A DNA stretch of 64,000 nucleotides, taken from positions 16,509 through 80,508 of the forward strand of contig JAUNGG010000009.1 of NCBI GenBank assembly GCA_030524635.1, given 5' to 3'. The position numbers were made by a program, and so were the translations under genes. The notes beneath the pieces are model-generated. The model ran no database searches, was not told where the DNA came from, and was given only the letters and a program-made list of their open reading frames with translations. The stretch comes from Lachnospiraceae bacterium. Lineage in GTDB: Bacteria > Bacillota > Clostridia > Lachnospirales > Lachnospiraceae. Shown piece after piece: positions 17,193-26,362 of the stretch (its first letter is position 1; each line of letters opens with the position of its first letter).

Positions 17193-17855
17193 TTATGCTG
17201 TGACGATGGTTTTCTGATACGCTCGTACCACGCAGCTTAAGGTAAAGCAGACGGTAAAGTAGCAGATGGCTTCGAAGGCAAACAGCATCAGCATTCCGCG
17301 GACATCATAGATGCTGCCCATAACCACAGCGCAGTTCCGCATAAATTCCGTCACATCTACCATCTTTAAGAAGGAGGTGTCCTTGATGATGGTGATTACC
17401 TGGCTCAGCAGGGCGGGGATAACCTTTTTATAGGTCTGGGGAAGGACGATATACCACAGCGTCTGAAGGAAGGTAAAGCCCTGGGATTGGGCAGCCTCAA
17501 ACTGTCCCTTTGGGATGGCATTTAAGCCGCCGCGGAAGATCTCTGCCATTACCGCGGAGGTAAACAGGGAGATGGCAAAGACGGAAACGGCGATCTTGTT
17601 GCCCTTTACGGTGAAGTAGATCCAGAGGATCCACAGAAGGTTAGGGGTACAGCGGAAAAATTCGGTGTAGGCGGCTACCAGGCTGGCAGTCCATTTGAAT
17701 TTCCCGGAGGCATAGGTGCGGATCAGCGCCAGCAGCGTTCCGAAAAACATGCTGATAATGGTTGCCAGGACAGCGATGGCCACAGTCATGCCCAGACCTT
17801 TGAACATAAAGGTCACATTAGCATAGGTGAATATCTGCTGAAATAAATTTAACAT
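17193..17855 (-). CDS. Amino acid ABC transporter permease
   Basis: A 220-residue membrane permease of the polar amino acid (His/Glu/Gln) family with about five hydrophobic segments. The cytoplasmic coupling loop reads GGLNAIPKGQFEAAQSQGF near residue 120, the EAA motif that docks on the ATPase. It overlaps the other permease gene by 7 bases (17849-17855), so the two are probably translationally coupled and form a heterodimer. It belongs to the acidic amino acid importer encoded here. Confidence 0.92.
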   Translation of the reverse strand: MLNLFQQIFTYANVTFMFKGLGMTVAIAVLATIISMFFGTLLALIRTYASGKFKWTASLVAAYTEFFRCTPNLLWILWIYFTVKGNKIAVSVFAISLFTSAVMAEIFRGGLNAIPKGQFEAAQSQGFTFLQTLWYIVLPQTYKKVIPALLSQVITIIKDTSFLKMVDVTEFMRNCAVVMGSIYDVRGMLMLFAFEAICYFTVCFTLSCVVRAYQKTIVTA

Positions 17856-18577
17856 ACGCCGTCCTCCTCAAACACGATTTTTTTCGGCGCCGGAAGGCGC
17901 ATGGAACGGATCTCCAGGTAGCGCGCCAGTCTTGCTAACGGGAAGCAGATGATGAAATACAGCAGGGCGCTGGTAAAGTAAGCCTGTGCGAAGAAGCCCC
18001 GCTCGGAGCCCCAGGAGTCTGTATAGTACATCAGATCCATGCCGGCTACCATTGCCAGAATAGAGGTATTTTTCACCAGATTCAATGCCTGGTTTGCCAG
18101 AGGCGGCATGATGATCCGGATGGTCTGAGGCAGGATAATGTAGGACATGGTCTGGATGTAGGAAAAGCCCTGGGACTGGGCGGCCTCGGACTGACCCTTG
18201 GGGATCGCCTCAATTCCTGTTCGGATCACTTCGGAGATATAGGCTCCGTGATAGATGCCTACGCCGATCACGCCGAGAACAAATTTGGGGATCCGGAAGC
18301 CGGAGCTGGAAAACAGCATGGGCAGAACGGAGTAGTAGAACAGTACCTGCAGGGCCAGAGGCGTGTTCTGGATAAATTCTACATAGATGCGGGAGAGAAG
18401 CTTAGCCGGCTTCCACTTCATGGTAGAAAAGGTGCCGAAGAGAATGCCCAGGATCAGGGCGACCGCCAGGCCTGCCACTGCGATCTTCAGGGTCATAAAA
18501 AATCCAGGCACATAATATTCTGGAATCGCCTTCCACAAGGCCAGCCAGCGTTTCCCGTCAAAAAGTCCTTTTATCAT
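17849..18577 (-). CDS. Amino acid ABC transporter permease
   Basis: A 242-residue membrane permease, the partner of the gene downstream. It has about five hydrophobic segments and the EAA loop RTGIEAIPKGQSEAAQSQGF near residue 140. YVEFIQNTPLALQVLFYY near 65 is typical of the polar amino acid family. It follows the binding-protein gene after 66 bases. With its partner it forms the membrane channel for the Asp/Glu-type importer. Confidence 0.92.
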   Translation of the reverse strand: MIKGLFDGKRWLALWKAIPEYYVPGFFMTLKIAVAGLAVALILGILFGTFSTMKWKPAKLLSRIYVEFIQNTPLALQVLFYYSVLPMLFSSSGFRIPKFVLGVIGVGIYHGAYISEVIRTGIEAIPKGQSEAAQSQGFSYIQTMSYIILPQTIRIIMPPLANQALNLVKNTSILAMVAGMDLMYYTDSWGSERGFFAQAYFTSALLYFIICFPLARLARYLEIRSMRLPAPKKIVFEEDGVC

Positions 18578-18643
18578 GACAATGTTCCTTTCCTTAAGTG
18601 GTGCAGTATGCTCTGCTGCCGGATCATCAGCTGTCTGTTTAGG

Positions 18644-19561
18644 TTACTGCAGGCCCCATTCATCCTGAAGCGCTTTCATGGAACCGTCAGAAAGCATGGA
18701 GGTTACTTTGCTCTCAACCAGGTCAGCCAGACCGGTATTTTCCTTTGCAGAGGCAACACCGTAATCCTGCTCGGCAAAACGGTCCTCCAGGATCTGGTTG
18801 GAGTCATTCACATATCCGGCCAGGATCGCACGGTCTACCGAGAAGCAGTCAATCTGCTTGGTAGCCAGGGCCTGTGCCAGTGCGGGATAACCGTCAAACT
18901 CCTGGAATTCGGGATTTACCGTTAATCCTTTTTCTTCTACATAAGCCTTAAAGCCGTCCTTAGTAGTGGAAGACTGTGCTACACCAATGATCTTGCCGTC
19001 CAGATCTTCGATGGAGTTGATGCCGGAATCCTTATTTACCAGCAGGCCTACAGCATCGGTATAATATGGGGTAGAGAAATTATAGGTTTCCTTCCGCTCA
19101 TCGGTGATGGTGAAGGTTGCGATTACCAGGTCGATCTCACCGTTTTCCAGCAGCGGCCCTCTGGTCTTTGCCGTTACGCCCTGGAATTCCACCAGCTTCT
19201 TTTCCTTCGCTTCATCGGCGGTGCAGCCGAAGATATCGCCTGCAATCTCGTAAGCCAGATCGTCTTCAAAACCTTCATATTCGCCGGTTGCGGTGTTCTG
19301 CAGGCTGAATTTCGGAATATCGGATTTACATCCTACCTTTAATACGCCCCGGTCAATGATCTTCTGCACATCTGCAGGGATATCGCCAGATGGAGCAGCC
19401 TCTGACGGGGCGCTCCCGGAGCCTTCTGCAGCGGTGGTATCTGCAGCAGCGGCAGTTTCTGCGGAAGGGGCAGCAGTGGTTTCGGAAGAGCCGGAACCGC
19501 AGGCAGACAGGGACAGAGCCATCACAGCAGCCAGTGCCAGGGATAATACATTCTTTTTCAT
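18644..19561 (-). CDS. Amino acid ABC transporter substrate-binding lipoprotein, probably Asp/Glu
   Basis: About 305 residues. A signal peptide with lipobox LSAC (Cys near residue 21) and an Ala/Thr/Ser linker precede a type II binding domain. AKTRGPLLENGEIDLVIATF, TITDERKETYNFSTPYY and VAQSSTTKDGF closely resemble the Campylobacter aspartate/glutamate receptor PEB1a, hence the ligand call. ATG 19561 follows GAGGAGG; an upstream in-frame ATG at 19594 would spoil the signal peptide. Second gene of the operon, 178 bases after the ATPase gene. Confidence 0.9.
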   Translation of the reverse strand: MKKNVLSLALAAVMALSLSACGSGSSETTAAPSAETAAAADTTAAEGSGSAPSEAAPSGDIPADVQKIIDRGVLKVGCKSDIPKFSLQNTATGEYEGFEDDLAYEIAGDIFGCTADEAKEKKLVEFQGVTAKTRGPLLENGEIDLVIATFTITDERKETYNFSTPYYTDAVGLLVNKDSGINSIEDLDGKIIGVAQSSTTKDGFKAYVEEKGLTVNPEFQEFDGYPALAQALATKQIDCFSVDRAILAGYVNDSNQILEDRFAEQDYGVASAKENTGLADLVESKVTSMLSDGSMKALQDEWGLQ

Positions 19562-19739
19562 AATGGTTTCCTCCTCATTGAAAATGATATGCAAGCAGTT
19601 TTGCAGCTTGATCCAAAACGGAAAGGGTCTTACAGCGGAAACGCTTTCTAGGCAGGAACGCCAGGGCGTTTCAGGATCCTTTTCGTATCAGGAACATAGA
19701 TTGTGAGTCATTCCAGATCTGCGCGGCAGACCGGTTTCG

Positions 19740-20471
19740 TTAATGAAGGATCTTGCTTAAAAATGCCTTGGTCCTCTCATGCTCCGGAGCTTCAAAGAAA
19801 TGCTCCGGCGTTCCTTCCTCCAGAATGTAGCCGCCGTCCATAAAGATAACGCGGTCGGCCACCTGGCGGGCAAAGCCCATCTCGTGGGTGACGCAGATCA
19901 TGGTAATGTTTTCGTGAGCCAGCTCCACCATAACGTTTAAAACCTCCTGCACCATTTCCGGGTCCAGGGCGGAGGTAGGCTCGTCAAATAAGATCAGGGG
20001 CTGCTTGGTGCACAAGGCCCTTGCGATGGCCACACGCTGCTGCTGGCCGCCGGAGAGCTGGACCGGATAATTTCCGGCCTTCTCCTTTAATCCGACCCGT
20101 TCCAGGCATTTCAGCGCATTGGCACAGGCTTCTGCCTTCGGCACACGCTGCAGCCGGATGGGGGCCAGGGTCAGATTATCCAGCACGGTCAGGTGAGGAT
20201 ACAGATTAAACTGCTGGAATACCATGGAAGAATATTTTTTTGCCATATCCAGATGATTCTTCCGGGTCACCGGAGTCCCGGCAATGGTGATCGTCCCTGC
20301 TGTGGGCTCCTCCAGATAGTTGATGCATCGAATAAAGGTGGATTTGCCGGAGCCGGAGGGGCCGATGATGACCAGCTTCTCGCCTTCCTTTACGGTCAGG
20401 CTGATATCCTTCAGTACCTCAAGGTCGCCAAAATTCTTTTTTAAATGTTCTACTTTTACCATATCCGGCAT
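19740..20471 (-). CDS. Amino acid ABC transporter ATP-binding protein
   Basis: About 243 residues. It has Walker [11 protein letters not shown]-loop [15 protein letters not shown], signature [15 protein letters not shown], Walker [15 protein letters not shown] and the switch His in [15 protein letters not shown]. It powers the two permeases downstream. ATG 20471 is preceded by GAGAGGTG; a longer frame from 20555 would run through the leader terminator and is not believable. It is the first gene after a sigma-A promoter and a leader hairpin. Confidence 0.93.
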   Translation of the reverse strand: MPDMVKVEHLKKNFGDLEVLKDISLTVKEGEKLVIIGPSGSGKSTFIRCINYLEEPTAGTITIAGTPVTRKNHLDMAKKYSSMVFQQFNLYPHLTVLDNLTLAPIRLQRVPKAEACANALKCLERVGLKEKAGNYPVQLSGGQQQRVAIARALCTKQPLILFDEPTSALDPEMVQEVLNVMVELAHENITMICVTHEMGFARQVADRVIFMDGGYILEEGTPEHFFEAPEHERTKAFLSKILH

Positions 20472-20496
20472 ATTATTCACCTCTCTGAAAATGAAA

Positions 20497-20532
20497 AAAG
20501 ACGCATAAGGAGGAAAATCCTTAAGCGTCTTT
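20497..20532 (-). terminator. Leader terminator (candidate attenuator) of the amino acid ABC operon
   Basis: On the minus strand a 14-bp stem with one mismatch (20518-20532 pairs with 20497-20511) and a 6-base loop is followed by a T run. It lies inside the leader, between the promoter at 20579-20607 and the ATPase start at 20471, so transcription could stop before the genes. Confidence 0.75.
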
Positions 20533-20578
20533 GCTGTTTTGCGTTTGCTCAGCATTGCTGCTGAAATTGATGGTTCGC

Positions 20579-20607
20579 ATTATAGGCGCTTTCTCGGGAA
20601 AAGTCAA
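20579..20607 (-). promoter_or_regulatory. Sigma-A promoter of the amino acid ABC operon
   Basis: On the minus strand TTGACT (20607-20602), a 17-base spacer and TATAAT (20584-20579). The leader to the first start codon is about 100 bases. Confidence 0.85.
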
Positions 20608-20627
20608 GCTAAATTTTTCGCTTTTTG

Positions 20628-20656
20628 TTGCATGCCAAATTAAAATATGCTAAACT
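20628..20656 (+). promoter_or_regulatory. Probable thrC promoter
   Basis: TTGCAT at 20628-20633, a 17-base spacer and TAAACT at 20651-20656. A small hairpin (TCCGGC/GCCGGA at 20685-20700) sits just before the ribosome site. It is divergent from the ABC promoter. Confidence 0.55.
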
Positions 20657-20722
20657 TTCCCCGAATAGTACTGGAAAAATTGTTTCCGGCTTCTGCCGGA
20701 TCAGAAAGAAAGGAATATGACC

Positions 20723-22210
20723 ATGACATTATCGTATCAGAGCACCAGAGGCGGGCAGAAAGGCATTACCGCTTCTCAGGCTGTCCTTCAGGGACTGGCA
20801 GAAGACGGCGGCTTATTTATGCCCACTCAGATCCCGAAGCTGGATGTATCCTTAGAAAAGCTGGCCTCCATGAGCTACCAGGAGACCGCATATGAGGTTA
20901 TGAAGCTGTTCCTCACCGATTATACGGAAGAGGAATTAAAAAACTGCATTGCAAAGGCTTATGACAGCAAATTTGACACGGAAGAGATCGTGCCGCTGGC
21001 AAAGGCAGACGGCGCTTATTATCTGGAGCTGTTCCACGGAAGCACCATCGCCTTCAAGGATATGGCTCTTTCCATCCTTCCCCACCTGATGACCACCGCA
21101 GCTAAGAAGAACCATGCGGATAAGGAGATCGTCATCCTTACCGCCACCTCCGGCGACACCGGAAAGGCAGCGATGGCCGGCTTTGCCGATGTTCCTGGAA
21201 CCCGGATCATCGTATTCTATCCAAAGGACGGCGTCAGCCGGGTGCAGGAGCTGCAGATGCGGACCCAGAAGGGAGAAAACACCTGTGTTGTAGCCATCCA
21301 CGGCAATTTTGATGATGCCCAGACCGGAGTTAAGAAGCTGTTCGGGGACGAAGCATTTAAGGCGGAGCTGGCAGAAAAAGGCTTCCAGTTCTCTTCCGCT
21401 AATTCCATTAACATCGGCCGTCTGGTACCCCAGGTAGTTTACTATGTCTATGCCTACGCAAAGCTTCTGGATAACCAGGAGATCACCATGGGCGATGAGA
21501 TCAACGTGGTAGTTCCTACCGGAAACTTCGGCAATATTCTGGCAGCGTACTTTGCAAAGCAGATGGGTGTGCCGATTAAAAAACTGATCTGCGCCTCCAA
21601 TGACAACAAGGTATTGTACGATTTCTTCACCACCGGAACCTACGACCGGAACCGTAAGTTCATCCTGACCAACTCTCCATCCATGGATATTTTAATCTCC
21701 AGCAACTTAGAGCGCCTGATCTACTTAAGCGCCGGCTGCGATGCCAAGAAGAACGCAGCACTGATGGCAGAGCTTGGAACCAAGGGAAGCTATACCGTCA
21801 CACCAGAAATGAAAGAAAAGATGGCAGACTTCTGGGGCGGCTACGCCACTCAGGCTGAGGATGCCGCTGAGATCAAGCGTGTCTTCGATGATACTGGTTA
21901 CCTGATGGACACCCACACCGGCGTTGCTTCCGCAGTCTATAAAAAGTATGCAGAAGCTACCGGCGACACAACCAGGACGGTGATTGCTTCCACCGCCAGC
22001 CCATACAAGTTCTCCCACAGCGTTATGGAAGCCATAGCCGGCGATCAGTCCTCCAAGGAAGAATTTGCCCTGATCGATGAGATGAGCGATCTCTCTGGGA
22101 TCCCGGTGCCGAGAGCGGTAGAGGAGATCCGCCATGCCCCGATCCGTCATAACCGGGAATGCGACGTAGATACCATGAAAGCGGAAGTAGCCGATATCCT
22201 TGGTATTTAA
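20723..22210 (+). CDS. thrC: Threonine synthase
   Basis: PLP enzyme of about 495 residues converting O-phosphohomoserine to threonine in the cytoplasm. The N-terminus (YQSTRGG then AVLQGLAEDGGLFMP) and the PLP lysine in HGSTIAFKDMALS near residue 110 are diagnostic; the phosphate loop follows in ATSGDTGKAAMAGF. Length fits the fungal/E. coli-type subgroup. ATG 20723 sits 8 bases after AAGGA, while ATG 20717 is too close to it. It is monocistronic as far as seen. Confidence 0.95.
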   Translation: MTLSYQSTRGGQKGITASQAVLQGLAEDGGLFMPTQIPKLDVSLEKLASMSYQETAYEVMKLFLTDYTEEELKNCIAKAYDSKFDTEEIVPLAKADGAYYLELFHGSTIAFKDMALSILPHLMTTAAKKNHADKEIVILTATSGDTGKAAMAGFADVPGTRIIVFYPKDGVSRVQELQMRTQKGENTCVVAIHGNFDDAQTGVKKLFGDEAFKAELAEKGFQFSSANSINIGRLVPQVVYYVYAYAKLLDNQEITMGDEINVVVPTGNFGNILAAYFAKQMGVPIKKLICASNDNKVLYDFFTTGTYDRNRKFILTNSPSMDILISSNLERLIYLSAGCDAKKNAALMAELGTKGSYTVTPEMKEKMADFWGGYATQAEDAAEIKRVFDDTGYLMDTHTGVASAVYKKYAEATGDTTRTVIASTASPYKFSHSVMEAIAGDQSSKEEFALIDEMSDLSGIPVPRAVEEIRHAPIRHNRECDVDTMKAEVADILGI

Positions 22211-22246
22211 AATATTGTATTATTTTCAACCAACCCCGATTTCCTC

Positions 22247-22275
22247 TTTCATTTTTCCATGAAATACGCTATAAT
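22247..22275 (+). promoter_or_regulatory. Probable fba promoter
   Basis: TATAAT at 22270-22275 with a weak TTTCAT 17 bases upstream (22247-22252), 61 bases before the aldolase start. Confidence 0.5.
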
Positions 22276-22336
22276 GAACGTTAGGGACATTGCGTTGATT
22301 ACAACAAATAAATTTATTCCATAGGAGGGTATTGAC

Positions 22337-23200
22337 ATGTTAGTTTCCGCAAAAGAAATGCTTCAGAAGGCAAGAGAAGGAAAGTATGCAGTAGGCCAGT
22401 TCAACATCAACAACTTAGAGTGGACCAAGGCTGTTCTGTTAACCGCTGAGGAGATGAAGTCTCCGGTTATCTTAGGCGTATCTGAGGGCGCTGGCAAATA
22501 CATGACCGGTTTCGGCACCGTAGCAGCCATGGTTAAGGCTATGATCCAGGAGCTGAATATCACCGTTCCGGTAGCACTTCACTTAGACCACGGCACCTAT
22601 GACGGATGCTATAAGTGCATCAAGGCTGGCTTCTCCTCCATCATGTTCGACGGATCTCATTATCCGATCGCTGAGAACGTAGAGAAGACCACCGAGCTGG
22701 TTCACGTTGCTCATAAGCTGGGCTTATCCATCGAGGCTGAGGTTGGCTCCATCGGCGGCGAGGAAGACGGCGTAGTAGGCATGGGAGAGTGTGCAGATCC
22801 GAATGAGTGCAAGATGATCGCTGATTTAGGCGTAGACATGCTGGCAGCAGGCATCGGCAACATCCATGGCAAGTATCCGGCTAACTGGCCAGGCTTAAGC
22901 TTTGAGACTCTGGCAGCTGTTAACGAGAAAGTAGGCGACATGCCATTAGTACTGCACGGCGGTACCGGTATTCCGGAGGATATGATCAAGAAGGCCATCA
23001 GCTTAGGCGTTGCCAAGATCAATGTAAATACCGAGTGCCAGCTCTCCTTTGCAGCAGCAACCCGCGAGTACATCGAGGCAGGCAAGGATCAGCAGGGCAA
23101 GGGCTATGACCCAAGAAAGTTATTAGCTCCTGGCTTCGAGGCAATCAAGGCTACCGTTCGCGAGAAGATCGAGCTGTTCGGCTCCGCTAACAAGGCTTGA
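22337..23200 (+). CDS. fba: Class II fructose-1,6-bisphosphate aldolase
   Basis: A 287-residue zinc-dependent aldolase that splits fructose-1,6-bisphosphate into glyceraldehyde-3-phosphate and dihydroxyacetone phosphate. Zinc-binding His residues are visible in ALHLDHGTYDGC near residue 83, GNIHGKYP near 178 and LHGGTGIPEDM near 208. Codon use is strongly biased, as in highly expressed genes. TAGGAGGG precedes the ATG. A terminator follows, so it is a single-gene unit. Confidence 0.96.
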   Translation: MLVSAKEMLQKAREGKYAVGQFNINNLEWTKAVLLTAEEMKSPVILGVSEGAGKYMTGFGTVAAMVKAMIQELNITVPVALHLDHGTYDGCYKCIKAGFSSIMFDGSHYPIAENVEKTTELVHVAHKLGLSIEAEVGSIGGEEDGVVGMGECADPNECKMIADLGVDMLAAGIGNIHGKYPANWPGLSFETLAAVNEKVGDMPLVLHGGTGIPEDMIKKAISLGVAKINVNTECQLSFAAATREYIEAGKDQQGKGYDPRKLLAPGFEAIKATVREKIELFGSANKA

Positions 23201-23273
23201 TGGATTAATTTTAAAAATTTGAAAAAAACACTTGCTTTTTTGCAGGAAATGGTTTATTTTAATTACGAACGAA

Positions 23274-23304
23274 GGCGTTCTCTCATTGGAGAGAGCGCCT
23301 TTTC
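23274..23304 (+). terminator. Terminator after fba
   Basis: An 11-bp stem (GGCGTTCTCTC at 23274-23284 with GAGAGAGCGCC at 23289-23299, one G-U pair) with a 4-base loop and a following TTTT. Confidence 0.88.
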
Positions 23305-23411
23305 TGATTCCTGAGGAGATGCATTTGTTTAACCTTTTCCAGCTGGACCGGATTTATCATGCACACGTATTAAAAAAGCAAGCTTTTGGAATAAAAGTTA
23401 ACTTTTTAATG

Positions 23412-23468
23412 AAAAATCAGAGACATAGCCATATCCCATGTGAAAGAAATAAAAGTTTTCTGATTTTT
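23412..23468. repeat. Inverted repeat upstream of the glutamine synthetase promoter
   Basis: AAAAATCAGA at 23412-23421 is perfectly complementary to TCTGATTTTT at 23459-23468, 37 bases apart, ending 2 bases before the -35 hexamer. It could be a binding site or part of a longer RNA. The rest of 23201-23568 shows no convincing gene. Confidence 0.4.
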
Positions 23469-23470
23469 GC

Positions 23471-23499
23471 TTTACATTTTTAAGCGAAGCAGGTAGAAT
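23471..23499 (+). promoter_or_regulatory. Promoter of glutamine synthetase
   Basis: TTTACA at 23471-23476, a 17-base spacer and TAGAAT at 23494-23499, about 70 bases before the start codon. Confidence 0.6.
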
Positions 23500-23568
23500 A
23501 TCATGGGCAGCAGGCAGAAGGGACGCGCTTGGCGCGGCAGAGATAATTGAGAGAGGATGGAAAAATCT

Positions 23569-25686
23569 ATGAGCGAGACAGTAAACGTAGCCGAGATCTT
23601 CGGCGAGAATGTGTTTAATGACGCAGTTATGAGAGAGCGCTTACCAAAGAGCGTTTACAAGAAACTGAGAAAGACCATCGTAGAAGGAACGGAGCTGGAG
23701 CCGGGCATCGCGGATTCCGTCGCTCAGGCGATGAAGGAATGGGCAGTAGAGCGTGGAGCAACCCACTACACTCACTGGTTCCAGCCATTGACCGGCGTTA
23801 CCGCAGAGAAACATGATTCCTTCATTTCCGCACCAGACACGACAGGCAAGGTGATGCTGGAGTTCTCCGGCAAGGAGCTGGTAAAGGGCGAGCCGGATGC
23901 CTCCTCCTTCCCATCCGGCGGCTTACGTGCTACCTTTGAGGCGAGAGGATATACTGCATGGGACTGCACCTCCCCGGCATTCTTAAAGGAAGATGCCACC
24001 GGAGTGACCCTTTGCATTCCTACCGCATTCTGTTCTTATACCGGCGAGGCGCTGGATAAGAAGACACCGCTGCTGCGTTCCATGCAGGCGATTGACCAGC
24101 AGGCATTAAGAATTTTACGGTTATTCGGCAATACCACCTCCAAGAAGGTAACTCCTTCCGTAGGACCGGAGCAGGAGTACTTCCTGGTAGACCGTGCAAA
24201 ATATTTACAGCGTAAGGATTTAATCTACACCGGACGTACTTTATTCGGTGCAATGCCTCCAAAGGGACAGGAGATGGATGACCATTACTTCGGCACCATC
24301 CGGGAGAGAATCGGTTCCTTCATGAACGAGGTGAATAAGGAGCTGTGGAAGTTAGGCGTATCCGCCAAGACCCAGCACAATGAGGTAGCTCCTGCACAGC
24401 ACGAGCTGGCTCCCATCTACGCAGAGGCAAACCTGGCAGTTGACCACAACCAGATGGTTATGGAGACCTTAAAGAAGGTGGCAGGACGCCATGGTCTGGC
24501 ATGTCTGCTGCATGAGAAGCCATTTGCCGGTGTGAACGGTTCTGGTAAGCACAACAACTGGTCTATCACCACCGATGACGGCATCAATATGTTAAACCCA
24601 GGTGAGACTCCTCACGAAAATATCCAGTTCCTCCTGGTTCTGGCCTGCATCTTAAAGGCAGTGGATGTTCATGCTGATCTGTTAAGACAGTCCGCAGCCG
24701 ATGTAGGAAATGATCACAGATTAGGCGCTAACGAGGCACCGCCAGCTATCATCTCCATCTTCTTAGGCGAGCAGCTTGAGGATGTAATCGATCAGCTTTG
24801 CAGCACCGGTGAGGCAACTCACTCCAAGCAGGGCGGCAAGCTGATGACCGGCGTAGCTACCCTGCCGGATCTGGATAAGGATGCCACCGACCGCAACAGA
24901 ACCTCACCTTTTGCATTTACCGGAAATAAGTTTGAGTTCCGTATGGTAGGCTCCGCAGACTCCATTTCCTCTCCAAATGTTGTGTTGAATACTATCGTTG
25001 CCGAGGCATTTAAGGAAGCGGCAGATGTGCTGGAGAAGGCAGAGGACTTCGACCTGGCTGTTCATGATATGATCAAGGAAATGCTGGCTGCTCACAGAAG
25101 AATTATCTTCAACGGCAACGGTTATTCCGATGCATGGGTAGAGGAGGCTGAGAAGAGAGGTCTTCCAAACATCAAGTCCATGGTAGATTCTATCCCGGCT
25201 CTGACCACTGACAAGGCAGTGAAGCTGTTTGAGGAGTTCGGCGTATACACCAAGGCTGAGCTGGAATCCCGTGCAGAGATCGAGTATGAGACCTACTCCA
25301 AGGTGATCAACATTGAGGCAAAGACTATGATCGATATGGCTGGCAAGCAGTTTATCCCGGCTGTAATCAAATACACCACCCAGCTGGCACAGTCCATCAA
25401 TGCAGTAAAATCTGCATGCCCGGTTGCTGATGTAAGCGTTCAGACCGAGCTGCTTACGGAAAGCTCTGATCTGTTAAGCGAGGCAAAGGTGGCTCTGGCA
25501 AATCTGGTTGAGATCGATGATAAGGCATGCGGAATGGAAGAGGGCCGCGCTCAGGCTGTGTTCTACCATGATGAGGTAGTTCCGGCTATGGCAGCCTTAC
25601 GTGCACCGATCGATAAGCTGGAGATGATCGTAGATAAGGAATTATGGCCGATGCCAAGCTACGGCGATCTGATCTTCGAGGTATAA
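23569..25686 (+). CDS. glnN: Type III glutamine synthetase
   Basis: About 705 residues, the large GSIII type that makes glutamine from glutamate, ammonia and ATP as a dodecamer. [17 protein letters not shown] near 65, [10 protein letters not shown] near 200, [14 protein letters not shown] near 265, [12 protein letters not shown] near 320 and [11 protein letters not shown] near 445 form the active site. ATG 23569 fits spacing from AGAGGATGG; an ATG at 23557 overlaps that site. It stands alone between its own promoter and a bidirectional terminator. It is a main ammonia-assimilation enzyme in these anaerobes. Confidence 0.96.
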   Translation: MSETVNVAEIFGENVFNDAVMRERLPKSVYKKLRKTIVEGTELEPGIADSVAQAMKEWAVERGATHYTHWFQPLTGVTAEKHDSFISAPDTTGKVMLEFSGKELVKGEPDASSFPSGGLRATFEARGYTAWDCTSPAFLKEDATGVTLCIPTAFCSYTGEALDKKTPLLRSMQAIDQQALRILRLFGNTTSKKVTPSVGPEQEYFLVDRAKYLQRKDLIYTGRTLFGAMPPKGQEMDDHYFGTIRERIGSFMNEVNKELWKLGVSAKTQHNEVAPAQHELAPIYAEANLAVDHNQMVMETLKKVAGRHGLACLLHEKPFAGVNGSGKHNNWSITTDDGINMLNPGETPHENIQFLLVLACILKAVDVHADLLRQSAADVGNDHRLGANEAPPAIISIFLGEQLEDVIDQLCSTGEATHSKQGGKLMTGVATLPDLDKDATDRNRTSPFAFTGNKFEFRMVGSADSISSPNVVLNTIVAEAFKEAADVLEKAEDFDLAVHDMIKEMLAAHRRIIFNGNGYSDAWVEEAEKRGLPNIKSMVDSIPALTTDKAVKLFEEFGVYTKAELESRAEIEYETYSKVINIEAKTMIDMAGKQFIPAVIKYTTQLAQSINAVKSACPVADVSVQTELLTESSDLLSEAKVALANLVEIDDKACGMEEGRAQAVFYHDEVVPAMAALRAPIDKLEMIVDKELWPMPSYGDLIFEV

Positions 25687-25739
25687 GAATCAGAAATGAT
25701 CCAAAGATCATAAATGATCATGGTAAATGAGAGAAATAT

Positions 25740-25778
25740 AAAAATCCCGCTTTGCACATGGAGCAAAGCGGGATTTTT
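25740..25778. terminator. Bidirectional terminator between glnN and ridA
   Basis: A perfect 16-bp stem (25740-25755 with 25763-25778) and 7-base loop with A5/T5 flanks on both strands serves the convergent glnN and ridA genes. Confidence 0.93.
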
Positions 25779-25786
25779 GCTGGTCA

Positions 25787-26167
25787 TTATTCTACGCAGG
25801 CAACTGCCTCGATCTCAACTAAAGCATCCTTCGGCAGGCGTGCTACCTCTACGGCTGCTCTGGCCGGATAATCCTTCTCAAAGAACTCTCCGTATACCCC
25901 GTTCATATCACCGAACATGTTCATGTCCTTTAAGAATACACCGACACGAACCACCTGGCTCATGTCAACGCCCTCGCTTGCCAGGATGTTCTTGATATTG
26001 GTCAGGGACTGGCGGGTCTGGGACTTAATGTCGTCGCCGGCAAATGCTCCGGTAGCTGGGTCGATTGGAAGCTGACCGGATACGAATACCATGTTTCCAG
26101 CCTGGATTGCCTGGGAATACGGTCCGATTGCTCCTGGTGCATTGGTAGTTGCATATACTTTCTTCAT
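25787..26167 (-). CDS. ridA: RidA family enamine/imine deaminase
   Basis: A 126-residue trimeric cytoplasmic enzyme that hydrolyses reactive 2-aminoacrylate-type enamines released by PLP enzymes. The sequence shows [13 protein letters not shown] at the start, [14 protein letters not shown] near 30, the catalytic Arg in [24 protein letters not shown] near 103 and conserved Glu at the end. GGAGGAG precedes ATG 26167. A longer frame to 26290 crosses the promoter and is unlikely. Nearby PLP enzymes include threonine synthase and the MalY/PatB protein. Confidence 0.94.
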   Translation of the reverse strand: MKKVYATTNAPGAIGPYSQAIQAGNMVFVSGQLPIDPATGAFAGDDIKSQTRQSLTNIKNILASEGVDMSQVVRVGVFLKDMNMFGDMNGVYGEFFEKDYPARAAVEVARLPKDALVEIEAVACVE

Positions 26168-26261
26168 GTTAAACTCCTCCTGTCTGGTTTGCAGATCTAC
26201 GCAAAGGTTCTTGGATTGCAGCTGCTTTGCGTTTTCACGCTTATCTTGTTTTTGTATCTCT

Positions 26262-26290
26262 ATTGTAGACCAAATGCTGCTAGGATGCAA
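26262..26290 (-). promoter_or_regulatory. ridA promoter
   Basis: On the minus strand TTGCAT (26290-26285), a 17-base spacer and TACAAT (26267-26262). Confidence 0.65.
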
Positions 26291-26362
26291 TAGGATACGG
26301 CTAAAAATCTGAAAAAAATTTAGATAAACGGTAAATACCTAAAATATTTTGCTGACATTCCA

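Noticed and set aside
20510..20580. Leader peptide in the amino acid ABC operon leader (19 codons)
   Set aside because: Its ATG overlaps the -10 hexamer, so it would not be transcribed.
23232..23483. 83-codon frame between fba and glnN
   Set aside because: It crosses the fba terminator; a shorter start at 23320 has a ribosome-like site, but the peptide shows no believable features.
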